From assembly GCF_005771435.1 (NCBI RefSeq), contig NZ_VANI01000004.1:124001-188000 (forward strand): a stretch of DNA of 64,000 nucleotides, written 5' to 3'. The translations under genes were made by a program, and so were the position numbers. Of the stretch, positions 18,405-28,501 are shown one piece after another (position 1 is the first letter of the stretch; each line of letters starts with the position of its first letter). This DNA comes from Microbulbifer harenosus (GTDB lineage Bacteria > Pseudomonadota > Gammaproteobacteria > Pseudomonadales > Cellvibrionaceae). The notes under the pieces were generated by a model, which was given only the letters and a program-made list of their open reading frames with translations, searched no databases and was not told the origin of the DNA.

Positions 18405-19265
18405 TCAATCGGGCGCGGGGACCTTGCACAAGCGCTGCTGTTTCCAGCGCTTGTGCCGGAACAGCAGTTCGCACTCGCGTCCGATCACTTCACGCAATTC
18501 AGCCAGCCGCTGCTGTGCGGCATCCAGCAGCGGTATCAGCTCCTCTTCTGCTTCAGCACTCAATACCTGTTTATGGCTGGCCAGGAAGGCGCACAGCAGG
18601 CGCAGGTCGCGCCAGTCGCCCAGTGCGCTCGCCAGGGTTTTCAAGCGCGCCCGGCGGCGGCCGATCTTTTTCGGCTTGAGCGGCTGCAGCAAACGGGTGT
18701 GGTACCACTGGTCTTTAACCCGTTTGCGCAATGTGTGCATGCGCCCGTCGTCATCGTCTGGCAAGGCCTTTTCCATCGCCTTGAACGTGCGCCGGTAGCT
18801 GCGCGCATAGCCGCGCATCAGGTTCTTTCTGTCGAGACCTGTCAGATCCCAGGTGTCGACATGCTGCGCACCCTGCCGCAGTAAATCCCGCGCCTGTTGC
18901 AGAGCTTCCTGTGTGTCTCCGTTATCGATCCGGGATTTGAGCAGCGCCGCGGTCGCCGGAAAGCGTTCGTCACCCAGCTGCTTGCGCAACGCGTCGTGAA
19001 GTGAAACCGCGTCGCGACTGCCGGAAAGCAGATCGGCAATGCGGCGGTAGTGGGCGTTTTCGAAGCGGTAGAGTGATTCAGCCTCGCCGTTGGTCTTTTG
19101 CACCAGGCGCACCAGTGCGCGCATCTTTTTGCAGTGTTTGCGGATCTGGTGGGTGGCTATTTCGTAGTCACGAGACCGTGCTGCCTTCAGCGCCTTAGTA
19201 ACTTGTTCAGCGGAAACTTCTTGGAGACTTAGCGCTGGTGGATTGTCCGAATTGAAACTGTACAA
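18405..19265 (-). CDS. CHAD domain protein
   Basis: A 286-residue, strongly basic helical protein of the CHAD family (conserved His and Lys/Arg pattern, as in THQIRKHCKKMRALVRLV and MHTLRKRVKDQWYHTRLL). CHAD domains bind polyphosphate. The frame is open to 19361, but only with a TTG start and no ribosome site. The TTG at 19265 has AAAGGA 8 nt upstream and gives MYSFNSDNPPALSLQ, like other CHAD N-termini, so it was chosen. It faces phoA convergently, and polyphosphate binding fits the phosphate context. Confidence 0.87.
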   Translation of the reverse strand: MYSFNSDNPPALSLQEVSAEQVTKALKAARSRDYEIATHQIRKHCKKMRALVRLVQKTNGEAESLYRFENAHYRRIADLLSGSRDAVSLHDALRKQLGDERFPATAALLKSRIDNGDTQEALQQARDLLRQGAQHVDTWDLTGLDRKNLMRGYARSYRRTFKAMEKALPDDDDGRMHTLRKRVKDQWYHTRLLQPLKPKKIGRRRARLKTLASALGDWRDLRLLCAFLASHKQVLSAEAEEELIPLLDAAQQRLAELREVIGRECELLFRHKRWKQQRLCKVPAPD

Positions 19266-19694
19266 AAGTTTGTTCCTTTCATTCTGCAGTGAGTCATTAC
19301 GGTTTAGCGGGACCGATTGAGCAAATGGCTGGTGAGATATTTGGGGATGAACAAGTATCAAAATAGCGATTGAAAACGAAAACTCCGAAAACTTTCACAA
19401 AAAAAGTTTAATTAACTGTTTTTTTCTTTCGCTTGATACTAAATTCTTTTCTGCTTGGCCGCTGTAGGTGACTAAGCATTCCAATTTGGTCAAAATTTGT
19501 ACTTTTGTGGTTGTCACATCACGTCTGCGCTGTTGGAGGTTTATTTTTCTACGTTCTTGTTTTCACAGGAAAAAATAACTAATTTTTAATAAATTCATAA
19601 AAAATATGAGGGGTTAGGCGGGCTAGCCGTTATAGATTTGTTGTGAAGCCTTTCGCGACGCTTTGCCTATAAATATCTATTGGGGGCTAATAAT
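19266..19694. other. A/T-rich non-coding interval before the TonB receptor
   Basis: About 430 bases with no plausible gene. From about 19375 the sequence is rich in A and T with several T-runs, in sharp contrast to the GC-rich surroundings, and marks the left border of the A/T-richer segment. It must contain the promoters of the divergent CHAD and TonB-receptor genes. A TATAAA at 19668 is a possible -10 box for the receptor, but no well-spaced -35 box was found. Confidence 0.6.
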
Positions 19695-22600
19695 ATGAAT
19701 AAATTGAGAGCAATCATTAATAATGCCAGCTTGCCACTTAAAGCCAGCGTATCCACCGCTGTGTTGGCAACCGTGCTTTCACCAGTCTCTTTTGCGCAGC
19801 AAGGTAATAGTGCACTTACCGAGAGCAATGTAGTTGCCAGTGAAGAACAACCCAATGTTTCTGCTCGCCAAGTGAAAGAGGCTGATAGTGGCGTCGAAGA
19901 AGTGGTGGTTACCGGTTCCCGCCTGAAACGCGACACCTTCTCAAGCATTGCGCCACTGCAAATTATTGACACTGAAGGCGCACGTGAAGCCGGTGCCATC
20001 GATACATCTTCTATTTTGCAGACCAGCGGCGCCGCCAGCGGCCAGCAAATTGATCTGACATTTTCTGGCTATGTACTCGACAATGGGCCAGGTTCCGCCA
20101 CTGTGGATCTAAGGGGCCTGGGTGCTGGTCGTACTCTGGTACTGTTGAATGGCCGTCGCCTAGCTCCGGCCGGTGTGGAAGGCGCACCTGTTGCGGCGGA
20201 CCTCAACTTGATTCCGTCTTCTCTGGTTCAGCGTTACGACATGCTGCTGGATGGTGCATCCTCTATTTATGGTTCTGACGCTGTGGCCGGCGTAACCAAC
20301 ATCATTCTAAAAAAAGATTTTGAAGGCGTAGATTTCGAAGTGTTCAGCAAGACCCCTCAGCAGGGCAATGGTGAGGAAATCACCATGAGTCTGAGCTGGG
20401 GTAAAAACTTCGATCGCGGTTTTTTCGGTATCGGCGCGGAGCACTTCACTGCCAGTGCGGTAACCCTTGCCGATCGTGAGTGGACCGATAGCTGCGAGCG
20501 CAATGTGGAAGTTGGCACTGATGGCAAGATTTACCACAGCGACGCCTACTATAGCACTGTGCTGGGTATGGATATGTCCGATGGCTGTGCCGTTGGTCTG
20601 TTAGCGGGCCGTGTCTCTGTGCCGGTTGCCGGGAGTATTTATTATAGCCCGAGTGGCTCCCAGGGGGCTTGGCCGGGTTTCGCTGAGTCCAACCTGTTCG
20701 GCTTCGGTGTGGACGCGGATGGTGACGGGGTGACCGATGTTAACTTCCGCAACCACGACATCAACGGTAACGACCTGTTCGCACATCTCTACCCTGAACA
20801 GGAGCGCACCAGCATCATGACTTACGGCGAATACACCTTTGAAGGTGATATGAACCTGACGCCATTTTACGAGGCGAGCTATGCCAAAAGAGAAACATAT
20901 ATTAATGCTGGCGCGCTGCAATTGTTCCCTTCAGTTCCCGGTGCCAACCCATTCAACATCTGCAATCCGGACGGTGTTCGTGGTGTAGACTGTGGTCTGG
21001 CCTACGATGCTCTACTTGATGATCCTGAGTTTGTGGCTCAATTTGTCGAGCACTACGGTGCTACTCCGGCAGATTACGGCTTGCACTACGGTGCTCTTGG
21101 TCCTCAGTCTGCCCAGCCAATCGTGTCCGTATACGGCGATCGCAATACGGGGGACGTTGAAGTTTCTCAGATGCGTTTCGTAACCGGTTTGCGCGGTGAT
21201 CTTCCAATGCTGAATGTTGGCAGCCTCTCTGACTGGTCTTTTGAACTCTCCGGTTCCATTACCAAGTCGGAAGGCAAATCCCACCGCTACGGTATTCGTG
21301 ATGACCGTTTGACCCAATCGCTTAACACAACTCGCGAAGATCCAAATAATCCTGGCACTTACATTTGTGATCCGTTACCTGGCGAATCCACATGTGTGCC
21401 GGTCGATATGTTCGCAGACTCATTATACGAGGGCGTAGTGGGCGATTTTGCCACCCAGGCAGAGCGCGATTATCTGTTCGATAGCCGTGATTTTGATACC
21501 TCCTACTACCAGTCCATTTTCTCCGCCTATGCGTCTGGTACTGTTGCCACCCTGCCTGCGGGTGACGTAATCGTTGGTGTAGGTGCCGAGCTGCGCAATG
21601 ACCGCATCAAGTCTCTACCGGATGATGTCGCTAGAGACGGGCTGTTCTTCGGCTTCTTCTCTGACGGGGGTGCTACCGGTAGTAAGGATACTAAAGAGGC
21701 TTTTGCTGAAGTTGAGCTTCCTTTAATCTCCGGCAAGTTTATGGCAGAAGAGCTGACTACCAACCTGTCTGCGCGTTACACCAAAGACGAATTCTACGGC
21801 GGTGCTTGGACCAATGCTGCCAAAATTGCCTATCGCCCGGTTGAGTCCCTGTTACTGCGTTCTACTTACGGCACTTCCTACCGTGCGCCCAATCTGCGTG
21901 AAAACTTCCTGAAAAATCAGACTGGCTTTCCAACAGTATTTGACCCGTGCCTGATTCCAGAAGCAGCGTTGGATCCAATCAGTGGCGGTTACAATGCAGC
22001 CTTAGATACCCGTTCTCCAGAGGTGTTGACAAACTGTGCGGCAAACGGTGTTGACCCGACAGTTGTACATAACAATGGTTTTAATAACTACAGCGTAGAA
22101 TCTTCAGCTGGAGGTAACCTCAACCTTAAGGAGGAAACATCTGATTCATACACCGTTGGCTTTTCTTTCGAACAGCCGTTCTTTGATGATTTTGATCTCA
22201 CACTGGGGATGACCTACTACGATATCGAAATTGAAAATTCTATTATCGAGCCAAGTCCGCAGTTCCTCATTAATGACTGCTACACAAACCCCAATGGAAA
22301 CAGCGCCTTCTGTTCTCAGCTGAATCGCGATGAGGATGGGATGTTGAGCCTGATCAACGCAGGCTTCGTCAACCGGGACAGTGAAGTGGCTCGTGGGTTT
22401 GATTACAACCTTCGTTACACGCAGCCGGTGACCTTCTTTGGGGCTCCACTTGAACTATCTGCTAACCTGACCTTTAATCGAGTTCTGGAGCGGACCTTGA
22501 CGTATGTATCTGAAGATGGCACTCCAGATGTCGAGAGATATCACGGTACCTTTGGTTTCCCGGAGTGGAACGCTCGCGGTGAATTTCGGATAGATTACGA

Positions 22601-22970
22601 CAAGTATCGCTTTACATGGACTACTCGTTATCTAGGGGCTGTTGAACAAGATGACCAGTACTTAGATGAGTTCAGCGATATCTACGATACCAATAACACC
22701 GGCTTTATTTCCGATACTTGTATCGGCTCAGCCAACGGTGGAATCGATTGCCGCGATGTTGGCTTTGCAGATGACTACATGGTGCACTCCGCATCCCTGT
22801 ATTACTATGCAGATACTTGGACAGCGGGTCTCGGTGTGAGCAACGTATTTAATGAAGCCCCTCCTCAGGTGAATGGTGATGAGATTACTTCTATTAACAA
22901 TACACCAATCGGTTATGGTTATGACCTTCAAGGTAGAACCATGTTCCTGAATCTCCAGAAAAATTTCTGA
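19695..22970 (+). CDS. TonB-dependent outer-membrane receptor
   Basis: A 1091-residue outer-membrane receptor. A signal peptide ending near SFAQQ is followed by a TonB-box-like segment (EEVVVTGSR, residues about 71-79), the plug domain (DLRGLGAGRTLVLLNGRR, DGASSIYGSDAVAGVTNIILKK) and a large beta-barrel ending in a C-terminal Phe (LNLQKNF). ATG 19695 was preferred over TTG 19680 because a GGGGG site lies 8 nt before it. An S9 peptidase follows after a terminator. The pairing suggests uptake and cleavage of peptides. Codon use is richer in A/T than in the rest of the window. Confidence 0.93.
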   Translation: MNKLRAIINNASLPLKASVSTAVLATVLSPVSFAQQGNSALTESNVVASEEQPNVSARQVKEADSGVEEVVVTGSRLKRDTFSSIAPLQIIDTEGAREAGAIDTSSILQTSGAASGQQIDLTFSGYVLDNGPGSATVDLRGLGAGRTLVLLNGRRLAPAGVEGAPVAADLNLIPSSLVQRYDMLLDGASSIYGSDAVAGVTNIILKKDFEGVDFEVFSKTPQQGNGEEITMSLSWGKNFDRGFFGIGAEHFTASAVTLADREWTDSCERNVEVGTDGKIYHSDAYYSTVLGMDMSDGCAVGLLAGRVSVPVAGSIYYSPSGSQGAWPGFAESNLFGFGVDADGDGVTDVNFRNHDINGNDLFAHLYPEQERTSIMTYGEYTFEGDMNLTPFYEASYAKRETYINAGALQLFPSVPGANPFNICNPDGVRGVDCGLAYDALLDDPEFVAQFVEHYGATPADYGLHYGALGPQSAQPIVSVYGDRNTGDVEVSQMRFVTGLRGDLPMLNVGSLSDWSFELSGSITKSEGKSHRYGIRDDRLTQSLNTTREDPNNPGTYICDPLPGESTCVPVDMFADSLYEGVVGDFATQAERDYLFDSRDFDTSYYQSIFSAYASGTVATLPAGDVIVGVGAELRNDRIKSLPDDVARDGLFFGFFSDGGATGSKDTKEAFAEVELPLISGKFMAEELTTNLSARYTKDEFYGGAWTNAAKIAYRPVESLLLRSTYGTSYRAPNLRENFLKNQTGFPTVFDPCLIPEAALDPISGGYNAALDTRSPEVLTNCAANGVDPTVVHNNGFNNYSVESSAGGNLNLKEETSDSYTVGFSFEQPFFDDFDLTLGMTYYDIEIENSIIEPSPQFLINDCYTNPNGNSAFCSQLNRDEDGMLSLINAGFVNRDSEVARGFDYNLRYTQPVTFFGAPLELSANLTFNRVLERTLTYVSEDGTPDVERYHGTFGFPEWNARGEFRIDYDKYRFTWTTRYLGAVEQDDQYLDEFSDIYDTNNTGFISDTCIGSANGGIDCRDVGFADDYMVHSASLYYYADTWTAGLGVSNVFNEAPPQVNGDEITSINNTPIGYGYDLQGRTMFLNLQKNF

Positions 22971-22986
22971 TAGTATTTAAGTTGCG

Positions 22987-23013
22987 AAAGCCCGCATTTT
23001 GCGGGCTTTTTTT
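22987..23013 (+). terminator. Rho-independent terminator after the TonB receptor gene
   Basis: AAAGCCCGC and GCGGGCTTT form the stem around an ATTTT loop, followed by a run of T. It separates the receptor from the peptidase gene, so the latter probably has its own promoter in the 40 bases before it or relies on read-through. Confidence 0.9.
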
Positions 23014-23056
23014 CCACAAACAGAAGACTGATCAGCTTGTTATTTTCGGGGGGTAA

Positions 23057-25009
23057 ATGAGCATGCTTAAAAGGCTGGCCGCATCGTTACTTATTTTGGT
23101 TAGTATCGATGTTGCGTCAAAAACAATCGATACCTATCCGCTGGATTATTGGGCTCTTCGCGACGTTATCAGCAACGTAGAAGTATCGCCTGATGGAAAG
23201 CGTCTTGCACTGCTGAAGATCCCGACCAAAGACGGTGATCCCATCATTGAGGTATACCCTACAGATAACCTCGAAGCTGAGCCATATCGTATCAACTCCG
23301 ATCCAATGGAGATCCAGAGCTTTTTTTGGCTCAGTGACGATGTTATAGGTATGAGCCTTCGCCAGAAAGTTCGCGATAAAATCGAAGGGTTTAACCGGGG
23401 AGTATACGAATACCTACTTGCTTCCGTGGATGTCAAACGGAAAAAGCTGAAAAAGTACGATCAACTCGGTGCTGATCTGGAACATGTGCTACCAAACAAT
23501 GATCGAAGAATTATTTTCTCTTATTTACCTGGTGGGGATGACGACCGCCTAAACAAAGCATTTCGTCCCCGTACTTATTTTGAATTGGATGTCAAATCCG
23601 GTGCCAAGAAACTGATTCTTCGCGGTAAACTGGATATGGGGCAAGTTGAATTCGACATTGATGGCAATCCCTGGTTGGCCCGTGGGTTTGATGTCGCAAA
23701 GGGTGAATATGTTTGGTATCAGCGCATAACCGACAAGAGTAAATGGCAAGAAATGTATCGCATGAGCGAAGACAGTTTCGAGACATTTGAAGTCGAAGGC
23801 TTTGACGACAAGCAACCGCACATTTTTTACGTTCGCGCCAACAATGGCGATGATAAAATTGGACTTTGGGAATTTGATGTCAAAAAAGTAAGCTTCGGTG
23901 AATTGATTTATCGCCGCAGTGATGTGGATGTGGCTGGTGTCCGGTATCACAGTAATCAGTGGAAAAATATGGATACTGTTGCTGGTGTGGTGTACACAAA
24001 GGAAAATATTGAAGTTGAATATTTTGACGAGCTTGAAATGGCTACTGCTCAACAGCTCGAGAATATTATTCCTAACTCTCACTATGTTCGCATAAACAGT
24101 CGCAGTCGAGATGGAAGCAGTTTGACCATCTATAACGTTGGACCGCGAGACCCCGGTACTTACTACATTTTGCATAAAGGCAAGCTGACAAAAGTAGGCG
24201 GCCGTCAGCCCCTATTGGAACCTGAAAGGTTGGCGGATGTTCGTTATATCGAATATAAGGCGCGTGATGGTCGCACTATTCCCGCGTATCTGACTATTCC
24301 CAACGGAACCCCTCCGTTTCCAGCCATTGTTATGCCTCATGGTGGTCCGTTTGTATCAGAAGTCGTGCTTTACGATGAATGGGCACAGATGCTGGCGAAT
24401 AATGGCTATATCGTTTTGCAGCCGGAGTACCGCGGTTCCAAAGGCTTCGGGCTGGATCACTACCAGTCCGCCTTCATTAATGGCGGACAGGGCGGTTACA
24501 AGATGCAAGACGATAAAGACGATGGTATGCAGTATTTGGTCGAACAGGGCTGGACTGAATCGGATCGCCTCGCAATGTTCGGTTGGTCCTACGGTGGTTA
24601 TGCGGCATTGGTCGCAGCGGCACGCAAGGAGCAAATCTATCAGTGTGTGATTGCCGGAGCCGCTGTTTCCGACAATCAGATGCAGGTAAATTACTATCGG
24701 GACCGTATTCGCGGTGCGCAAAAAATCGAGCAACTTGGGATGTGGGATGACAGTATTTCACCGATAGAAACTGTGGCTGATGTAAATGTCCCAATTTTGC
24801 TGATTCACGGGAGTGTCGACCAGAGAGTTCCTCCGGCTCATGCAGAACGCTATCGCAAAGCACTCGATAAGCATGGCAAGGTTTATAAGTATGTAGAACT
24901 GGATGGAGCCGATCACTTCAGTAACACTCTTTTCTACGATCATCAGAAAGTGCTATACGAATCTATGATTTCTTACCTGAAATCAGATTGTGGCGCCGGT
25001 GGCCTTTAA
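23057..25009 (+). CDS. Exported S9 family peptidase
   Basis: A 650-residue serine peptidase of the prolyl oligopeptidase clan. The N-terminal hydrophobic segment (LKRLAASLLILVSIDVASK) looks like a signal peptide. A beta-propeller-like region precedes the alpha/beta hydrolase domain with nucleophile motif GWSYGG near residue 517, the Asp in HGSVDQRVPP and the His in DGADHFS. It lies behind the TonB receptor and shares its A/T-richer codon use. In lasso-peptide loci a similar peptidase-receptor pair occurs, but no lasso precursor or maturation gene is present. Confidence 0.93.
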   Translation: MSMLKRLAASLLILVSIDVASKTIDTYPLDYWALRDVISNVEVSPDGKRLALLKIPTKDGDPIIEVYPTDNLEAEPYRINSDPMEIQSFFWLSDDVIGMSLRQKVRDKIEGFNRGVYEYLLASVDVKRKKLKKYDQLGADLEHVLPNNDRRIIFSYLPGGDDDRLNKAFRPRTYFELDVKSGAKKLILRGKLDMGQVEFDIDGNPWLARGFDVAKGEYVWYQRITDKSKWQEMYRMSEDSFETFEVEGFDDKQPHIFYVRANNGDDKIGLWEFDVKKVSFGELIYRRSDVDVAGVRYHSNQWKNMDTVAGVVYTKENIEVEYFDELEMATAQQLENIIPNSHYVRINSRSRDGSSLTIYNVGPRDPGTYYILHKGKLTKVGGRQPLLEPERLADVRYIEYKARDGRTIPAYLTIPNGTPPFPAIVMPHGGPFVSEVVLYDEWAQMLANNGYIVLQPEYRGSKGFGLDHYQSAFINGGQGGYKMQDDKDDGMQYLVEQGWTESDRLAMFGWSYGGYAALVAAARKEQIYQCVIAGAAVSDNQMQVNYYRDRIRGAQKIEQLGMWDDSISPIETVADVNVPILLIHGSVDQRVPPAHAERYRKALDKHGKVYKYVELDGADHFSNTLFYDHQKVLYESMISYLKSDCGAGGL

Positions 25010-25038
25010 GGGCCGATTTACCTCCAGGTAACTTACCC

Positions 25039-25075
25039 CCCCGCCCATCCCCTCCACGCGGGGCAATGGGCGGGG
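25039..25075. repeat. GC-rich nested hairpin
   Basis: CCCCGCCCAT pairs with ATGGGCGGGG over 10 bp, and an inner CCCC pairs with GGGG. It lies 30 bases past the S9 peptidase stop and close to where the sequence returns to high GC. It could be a rho-independent-like structure, but no T-run follows. The rest of the 25010-25260 gap shows nothing else. Confidence 0.6.
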
Positions 25076-25260
25076 CGTTAGAATACTCCCTTCATTAATT
25101 GCGAAGCGTCTGTGACAGGCGAGTGGGCAAAAAATGACCACCGCTGTTGACTTAAAGTGCCTCAGATTCGTCTGAATGTTGACCGGATTTGGTAGACTTC
25201 GTGCCGCGCAACCGCGCCCCATGTACAATACCGCCCTGAATTTGGCACAGCAGGCGCAAG

Positions 25261-26010
25261 ATGACGGAACGCAAGACGACCCATTTCGGCTACCAGCAGG
25301 TGCCGGTCGAAGAGAAGGCCGGGCGGGTGGCGGATGTTTTTCACTCGGTGGCGGCCCGCTACGATGTGATGAACGATCTGATGTCCGGCGGTATTCACCG
25401 GCTATGGAAGCGGTTCACCATCGAGCTGTCGGCGGCGCGCCCGGGGCAGACGATCCTGGATATTGCCGGGGGCACGGGGGATCTGACGGCGCGGTTTTCC
25501 CGCATTGTGGGGCCAACCGGTAAGGTGGTGCTGGCGGATATCAATGCGTCGATGCTGAAGGTGGGCCGTGATCGCCTGCTGGATCGCGGTATTGCGGGCA
25601 ATGTGGAGACGGTTCAGGCGGATGCCCAGTATCTGCCGTTTCCGGACAATACGTTTGACTGCATCACCATCGCGTTTGGCCTGCGCAATGTGACGGATAA
25701 GGATCTGGCGTTGCGTTCGATGTTGCGGGTGCTGAAGCCGGGTGGTCGGTTGCTGGTGCTGGAGTTTTCCAAGCCGCAGTCGAAGCTGCTGGAGAAGGTT
25801 TACGATCAGTACTCGTTCCGCCTGCTGCCGTTTATGGGCAAACTGGTGGCGGACGATGCGGACAGTTACCGCTATCTGGCGGAGAGCATCCGCATGCATC
25901 CGGATCAGGAAACCCTGAAAGGCATGATGAGTGACGCCGGGTTTGTGGACTGCGAGTTCCACAACATGACCGGTGGCATTGTGGCTTTGCACAAGGGCAT
26001 CAAGCCCTGA
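25261..26010 (+). CDS. ubiE: Ubiquinone/menaquinone biosynthesis C-methyltransferase UbiE
   Basis: A 249-residue SAM-dependent methyltransferase that C-methylates the quinone ring. Motif I is [12 protein letters not shown] near residue 67, motif II region [12 protein letters not shown], and the UbiE signature [24 protein letters not shown] follows. N-terminal [20 protein letters not shown] is also typical. It opens the ubiE-ubiJ-ubiB cluster on the plus strand; repeat C lies between it and ubiJ. Confidence 0.96.
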   Translation: MTERKTTHFGYQQVPVEEKAGRVADVFHSVAARYDVMNDLMSGGIHRLWKRFTIELSAARPGQTILDIAGGTGDLTARFSRIVGPTGKVVLADINASMLKVGRDRLLDRGIAGNVETVQADAQYLPFPDNTFDCITIAFGLRNVTDKDLALRSMLRVLKPGGRLLVLEFSKPQSKLLEKVYDQYSFRLLPFMGKLVADDADSYRYLAESIRMHPDQETLKGMMSDAGFVDCEFHNMTGGIVALHKGIKP

Positions 26011-26034
26011 AGATTAGACTTCGGTCCCCGTTCC

Positions 26035-26152
26035 GTGGCGGCACCGCTACCGGTGTCTGTTTGCGGGACACGCCGTAAACCCATCCATGGGGGCTCGGCT
26101 GCGGCCATCCAGGCCGCAGACGGTCCCGCAAACAGACCCCGGCATCGGCGCC
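26035..26152 (-). repeat. Structured intergenic repeat, family 1, copy C
   Basis: A 118-base element, the same length as copy A. The stem 26055-26069 with 26123-26137 is 15 bp and perfect, with its own sequence. The inner hairpin 26099-26106 with 26112-26119 is 8 bp with the loop TGGAT (minus strand), then CCC/GGG with loop ATGGAT, then GGGTTTACGGCG. The conserved strand is opposite to ubiE and ubiJ. Copies A and C differ in both stems yet agree in loops and ends. Confidence 0.85.
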
Positions 26153-26194
26153 TTCTCATCGGCGTTTTGAGCTTCGAGCAAAACCAATAGAAGA

Positions 26195-26836
26195 ATGAGT
26201 GATCCCACCTTCCGCGCCGGCTTCGACGCCACCCTGGAAACCGCCATCAACACCGCCCTCCGCTATGACCCGGGCAGCCGCGCGCGCCTGAGCAAGCTGG
26301 CGGGCAAGGTGCTGGGGGTGAATCTCACGGCGCCTGCCATAAATCTGTTTCTGGTGATCGACGACGAGGATGATGAAGGTGGCTATGTCGAGGTGCACAG
26401 CCGCTGGAGTGGTGAGGTGACCACGGAGCTGTCCGGCTCGGCACTGGCGTTCCTGCAATTGCTGAGAAACCGCGATGCGACGCCGGCCAGGCTGGGGGTG
26501 ACGGTGCGCGGTTCCAGTGCGCTGCTGGCGGAGCTGCAATCCATCCTGCGGGATCTGGATGTCGACTGGGAGGAGCCGCTGGCAAAGCTGATTGGCGATG
26601 CGCCGGCGCACCAGTTGGGCACCGGTATTCGGATGGCGGCGAGCTGGCTGAAAGACGCGCTGGGTTCTGCACCCAAGGCGGGCGCCGAGGCTGTGAGTGA
26701 GGAGTGGCGGATGACGCCGCCGCAGGCGCAGTTTGAGGCGTTTGCGGAGGATGTAGCCGGGTTTGCTCAGGGAGTGGACCGGTTGGAGGCGCGCATTGAG
26801 ATTTTGCGCCGCCGGCTCGACGGCGAGGAGAAGTAG
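26195..26836 (+). CDS. ubiJ: Ubiquinone biosynthesis accessory factor UbiJ (SCP2 domain)
   Basis: A 213-residue lipid-binding scaffold of the Ubi complex. The N-terminal SCP2-like domain contains [15 protein letters not shown] and the [22 protein letters not shown] stretch typical of UbiJ; the C-terminus is a predicted coiled coil ([17 protein letters not shown]). The gene lies between ubiE and ubiB as in E. coli and Pseudomonas, and its stop is 4 bases before the ubiB start. Confidence 0.9.
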   Translation: MSDPTFRAGFDATLETAINTALRYDPGSRARLSKLAGKVLGVNLTAPAINLFLVIDDEDDEGGYVEVHSRWSGEVTTELSGSALAFLQLLRNRDATPARLGVTVRGSSALLAELQSILRDLDVDWEEPLAKLIGDAPAHQLGTGIRMAASWLKDALGSAPKAGAEAVSEEWRMTPPQAQFEAFAEDVAGFAQGVDRLEARIEILRRRLDGEEK

Positions 26837-26840
26837 CAAG

Positions 26841-28478
26841 GTGCCGATCGCGAGAAGTCTGACCATTGCGCGGGTGTTCCTGCGCTACCGATTGAATGAG
26901 CTGGTCCCGGCAGAGCATCAGCCGCTGTGGCTGCGGGCGCTGTGGGTGCCGGCGAAGCTGCTGCCGCAGGGCAGCAAAGTGAAGAACATGGGCCGCGGTG
27001 AGAGGCTGCGGCGGGCGCTGGAGGATCTGGGGCCGATTTATGTGAAGTTCGGCCAGTTGCTGTCCACCCGCCCGGATCTGCTGCCGGTGGATATGGTGCG
27101 GGAGCTGAATCAGCTACAGGACAATGTACCGCCGTATCCCGCGGAGCAGTGCATTGCGCGCATAGAAGCGGCGCTGTGTGCAACCGTGGATGAGCTGTTT
27201 GCCGAGTTCGAGCGCGAGCCTCTGGCGTCGGCATCTGTGGCGCAGGTGCACGCGGCGCGGCTGAAGGGTCGGAACGGTGAGTCGGGCCAGGCGGTGGTGG
27301 TTAAAGTGCTGCGCCCCGGCATCCATAAAGTGATCCAGCAGGACCTGGAGCTGCTGCACCATATCGCCCGCTGGATCGAGCGCTATCTGCCGGATGGTCG
27401 GCGCATGCGTCCGGTGGAGGTGGTGGAGGATTACCGCCACACCATCGAAGGCGAACTCGATCTGGTGCGCGAGGCGTCCAATGGCTCCGAGCTGAAGCGC
27501 AATTTTGCCAACTCCCCGCTGTTGTATATTCCCGAGGTGCACTGGGACTACACCCGCGAGAATGTGCTGGTGCTGGAGCGAATCCACGGTATTCCGGTGA
27601 CGGATCTGGCACAGCTGCGCGCGCAGAACACCAATATGGAACTGCTGGCCGAGCGCGGCGTGGAGATCTTTTTCAAGCAGGTGTTCGAGCACAATTTCTT
27701 CCACGCGGACATGCACCCGGGAAACATCTTTGTATCCCGCGAGCACCCCGACCGCCCCCAATACATCGCCATCGACACCGCCATCGTTGGCAGCCTGACC
27801 CGCGAGGACCAATACTATTTGGCGCGCAATTTGCTGGCCATGTTCCGGCGCGACTACCGCATGGTGGCGGAGCTGCACGTGCAGAGCGGCTGGGTGCGCC
27901 GGGACACGCCGGTAAATGCCTTCGAGGCGGCGATCCGCTCCGTGTGCGAACCCATCTTTGAGAAACCGCTGGGGGAAATTTCCTTCGCACGGGTTCTGAT
28001 CAGCCTGTTCCAGACCGCCAGAAGGTTCGATATGGAGGTGCAGCCGCAGCTGGTGCTGTTGCAGAAAACCCTGTTGAATATTGAGGGATTGGGGCGCCAG
28101 CTTTATCCACAACTGGATCTGTGGAAGACTGCCCATCCATTTTTGGAACGGTGGATGCGCGAGCGTATCCACCCAAAAACCATCGTCGGCGAAATTCGAC
28201 GATACGGACCAGAATGGCTGGAAAAATTCCCTCAACTGCCGCAACTTGCGTTTTCCGCCCTGGAGCAGGGGCGCGAGCTGGGCCCGCGGCTGCAGCAGTT
28301 GAGTGAACAGCTGGCGGGCAGTCGCCGGCGCGGACGCGCGCGCTACGCGCGTATGGTGGTTGGAGGCCTGTTAGCGGCGGGTGCCGCGCTGCTGGCCTCC
28401 CCCGGCCTGTTGGCGCAGGTGCCGGCGATGAGCTGGGCGCTGGGTGCGACGGCGCTGGCGCTGTTGCTTTGGCCCTGA
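26841..28478 (+). CDS. ubiB: Probable ubiquinone biosynthesis kinase-like protein UbiB
   Basis: A 545-residue ABC1/ADCK-type atypical kinase needed for ubiquinone synthesis. The family motifs are [20 protein letters not shown] (KxGQ), [11 protein letters not shown] (Ala-rich loop), a VKVLRPG lysine strand, and [11 protein letters not shown]. Two C-terminal hydrophobic helices anchor it in the membrane. The GTG at 26841 ([18 protein letters not shown]) follows the ubiJ stop by 4 bases and was preferred to earlier ATGs that overlap ubiJ. Confidence 0.96.
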   Translation: MPIARSLTIARVFLRYRLNELVPAEHQPLWLRALWVPAKLLPQGSKVKNMGRGERLRRALEDLGPIYVKFGQLLSTRPDLLPVDMVRELNQLQDNVPPYPAEQCIARIEAALCATVDELFAEFEREPLASASVAQVHAARLKGRNGESGQAVVVKVLRPGIHKVIQQDLELLHHIARWIERYLPDGRRMRPVEVVEDYRHTIEGELDLVREASNGSELKRNFANSPLLYIPEVHWDYTRENVLVLERIHGIPVTDLAQLRAQNTNMELLAERGVEIFFKQVFEHNFFHADMHPGNIFVSREHPDRPQYIAIDTAIVGSLTREDQYYLARNLLAMFRRDYRMVAELHVQSGWVRRDTPVNAFEAAIRSVCEPIFEKPLGEISFARVLISLFQTARRFDMEVQPQLVLLQKTLLNIEGLGRQLYPQLDLWKTAHPFLERWMRERIHPKTIVGEIRRYGPEWLEKFPQLPQLAFSALEQGRELGPRLQQLSEQLAGSRRRGRARYARMVVGGLLAAGAALLASPGLLAQVPAMSWALGATALALLLWP

Positions 28479-28501
28479 GTTGATATTGGGCCGCGTAACC
28501 C

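Noticed and set aside
19695-25009. Lasso-peptide cluster
   Set aside because: Only receptor and S9 peptidase are present; no precursor, B or C protein, and no small ORF of the right kind in the upstream gap.
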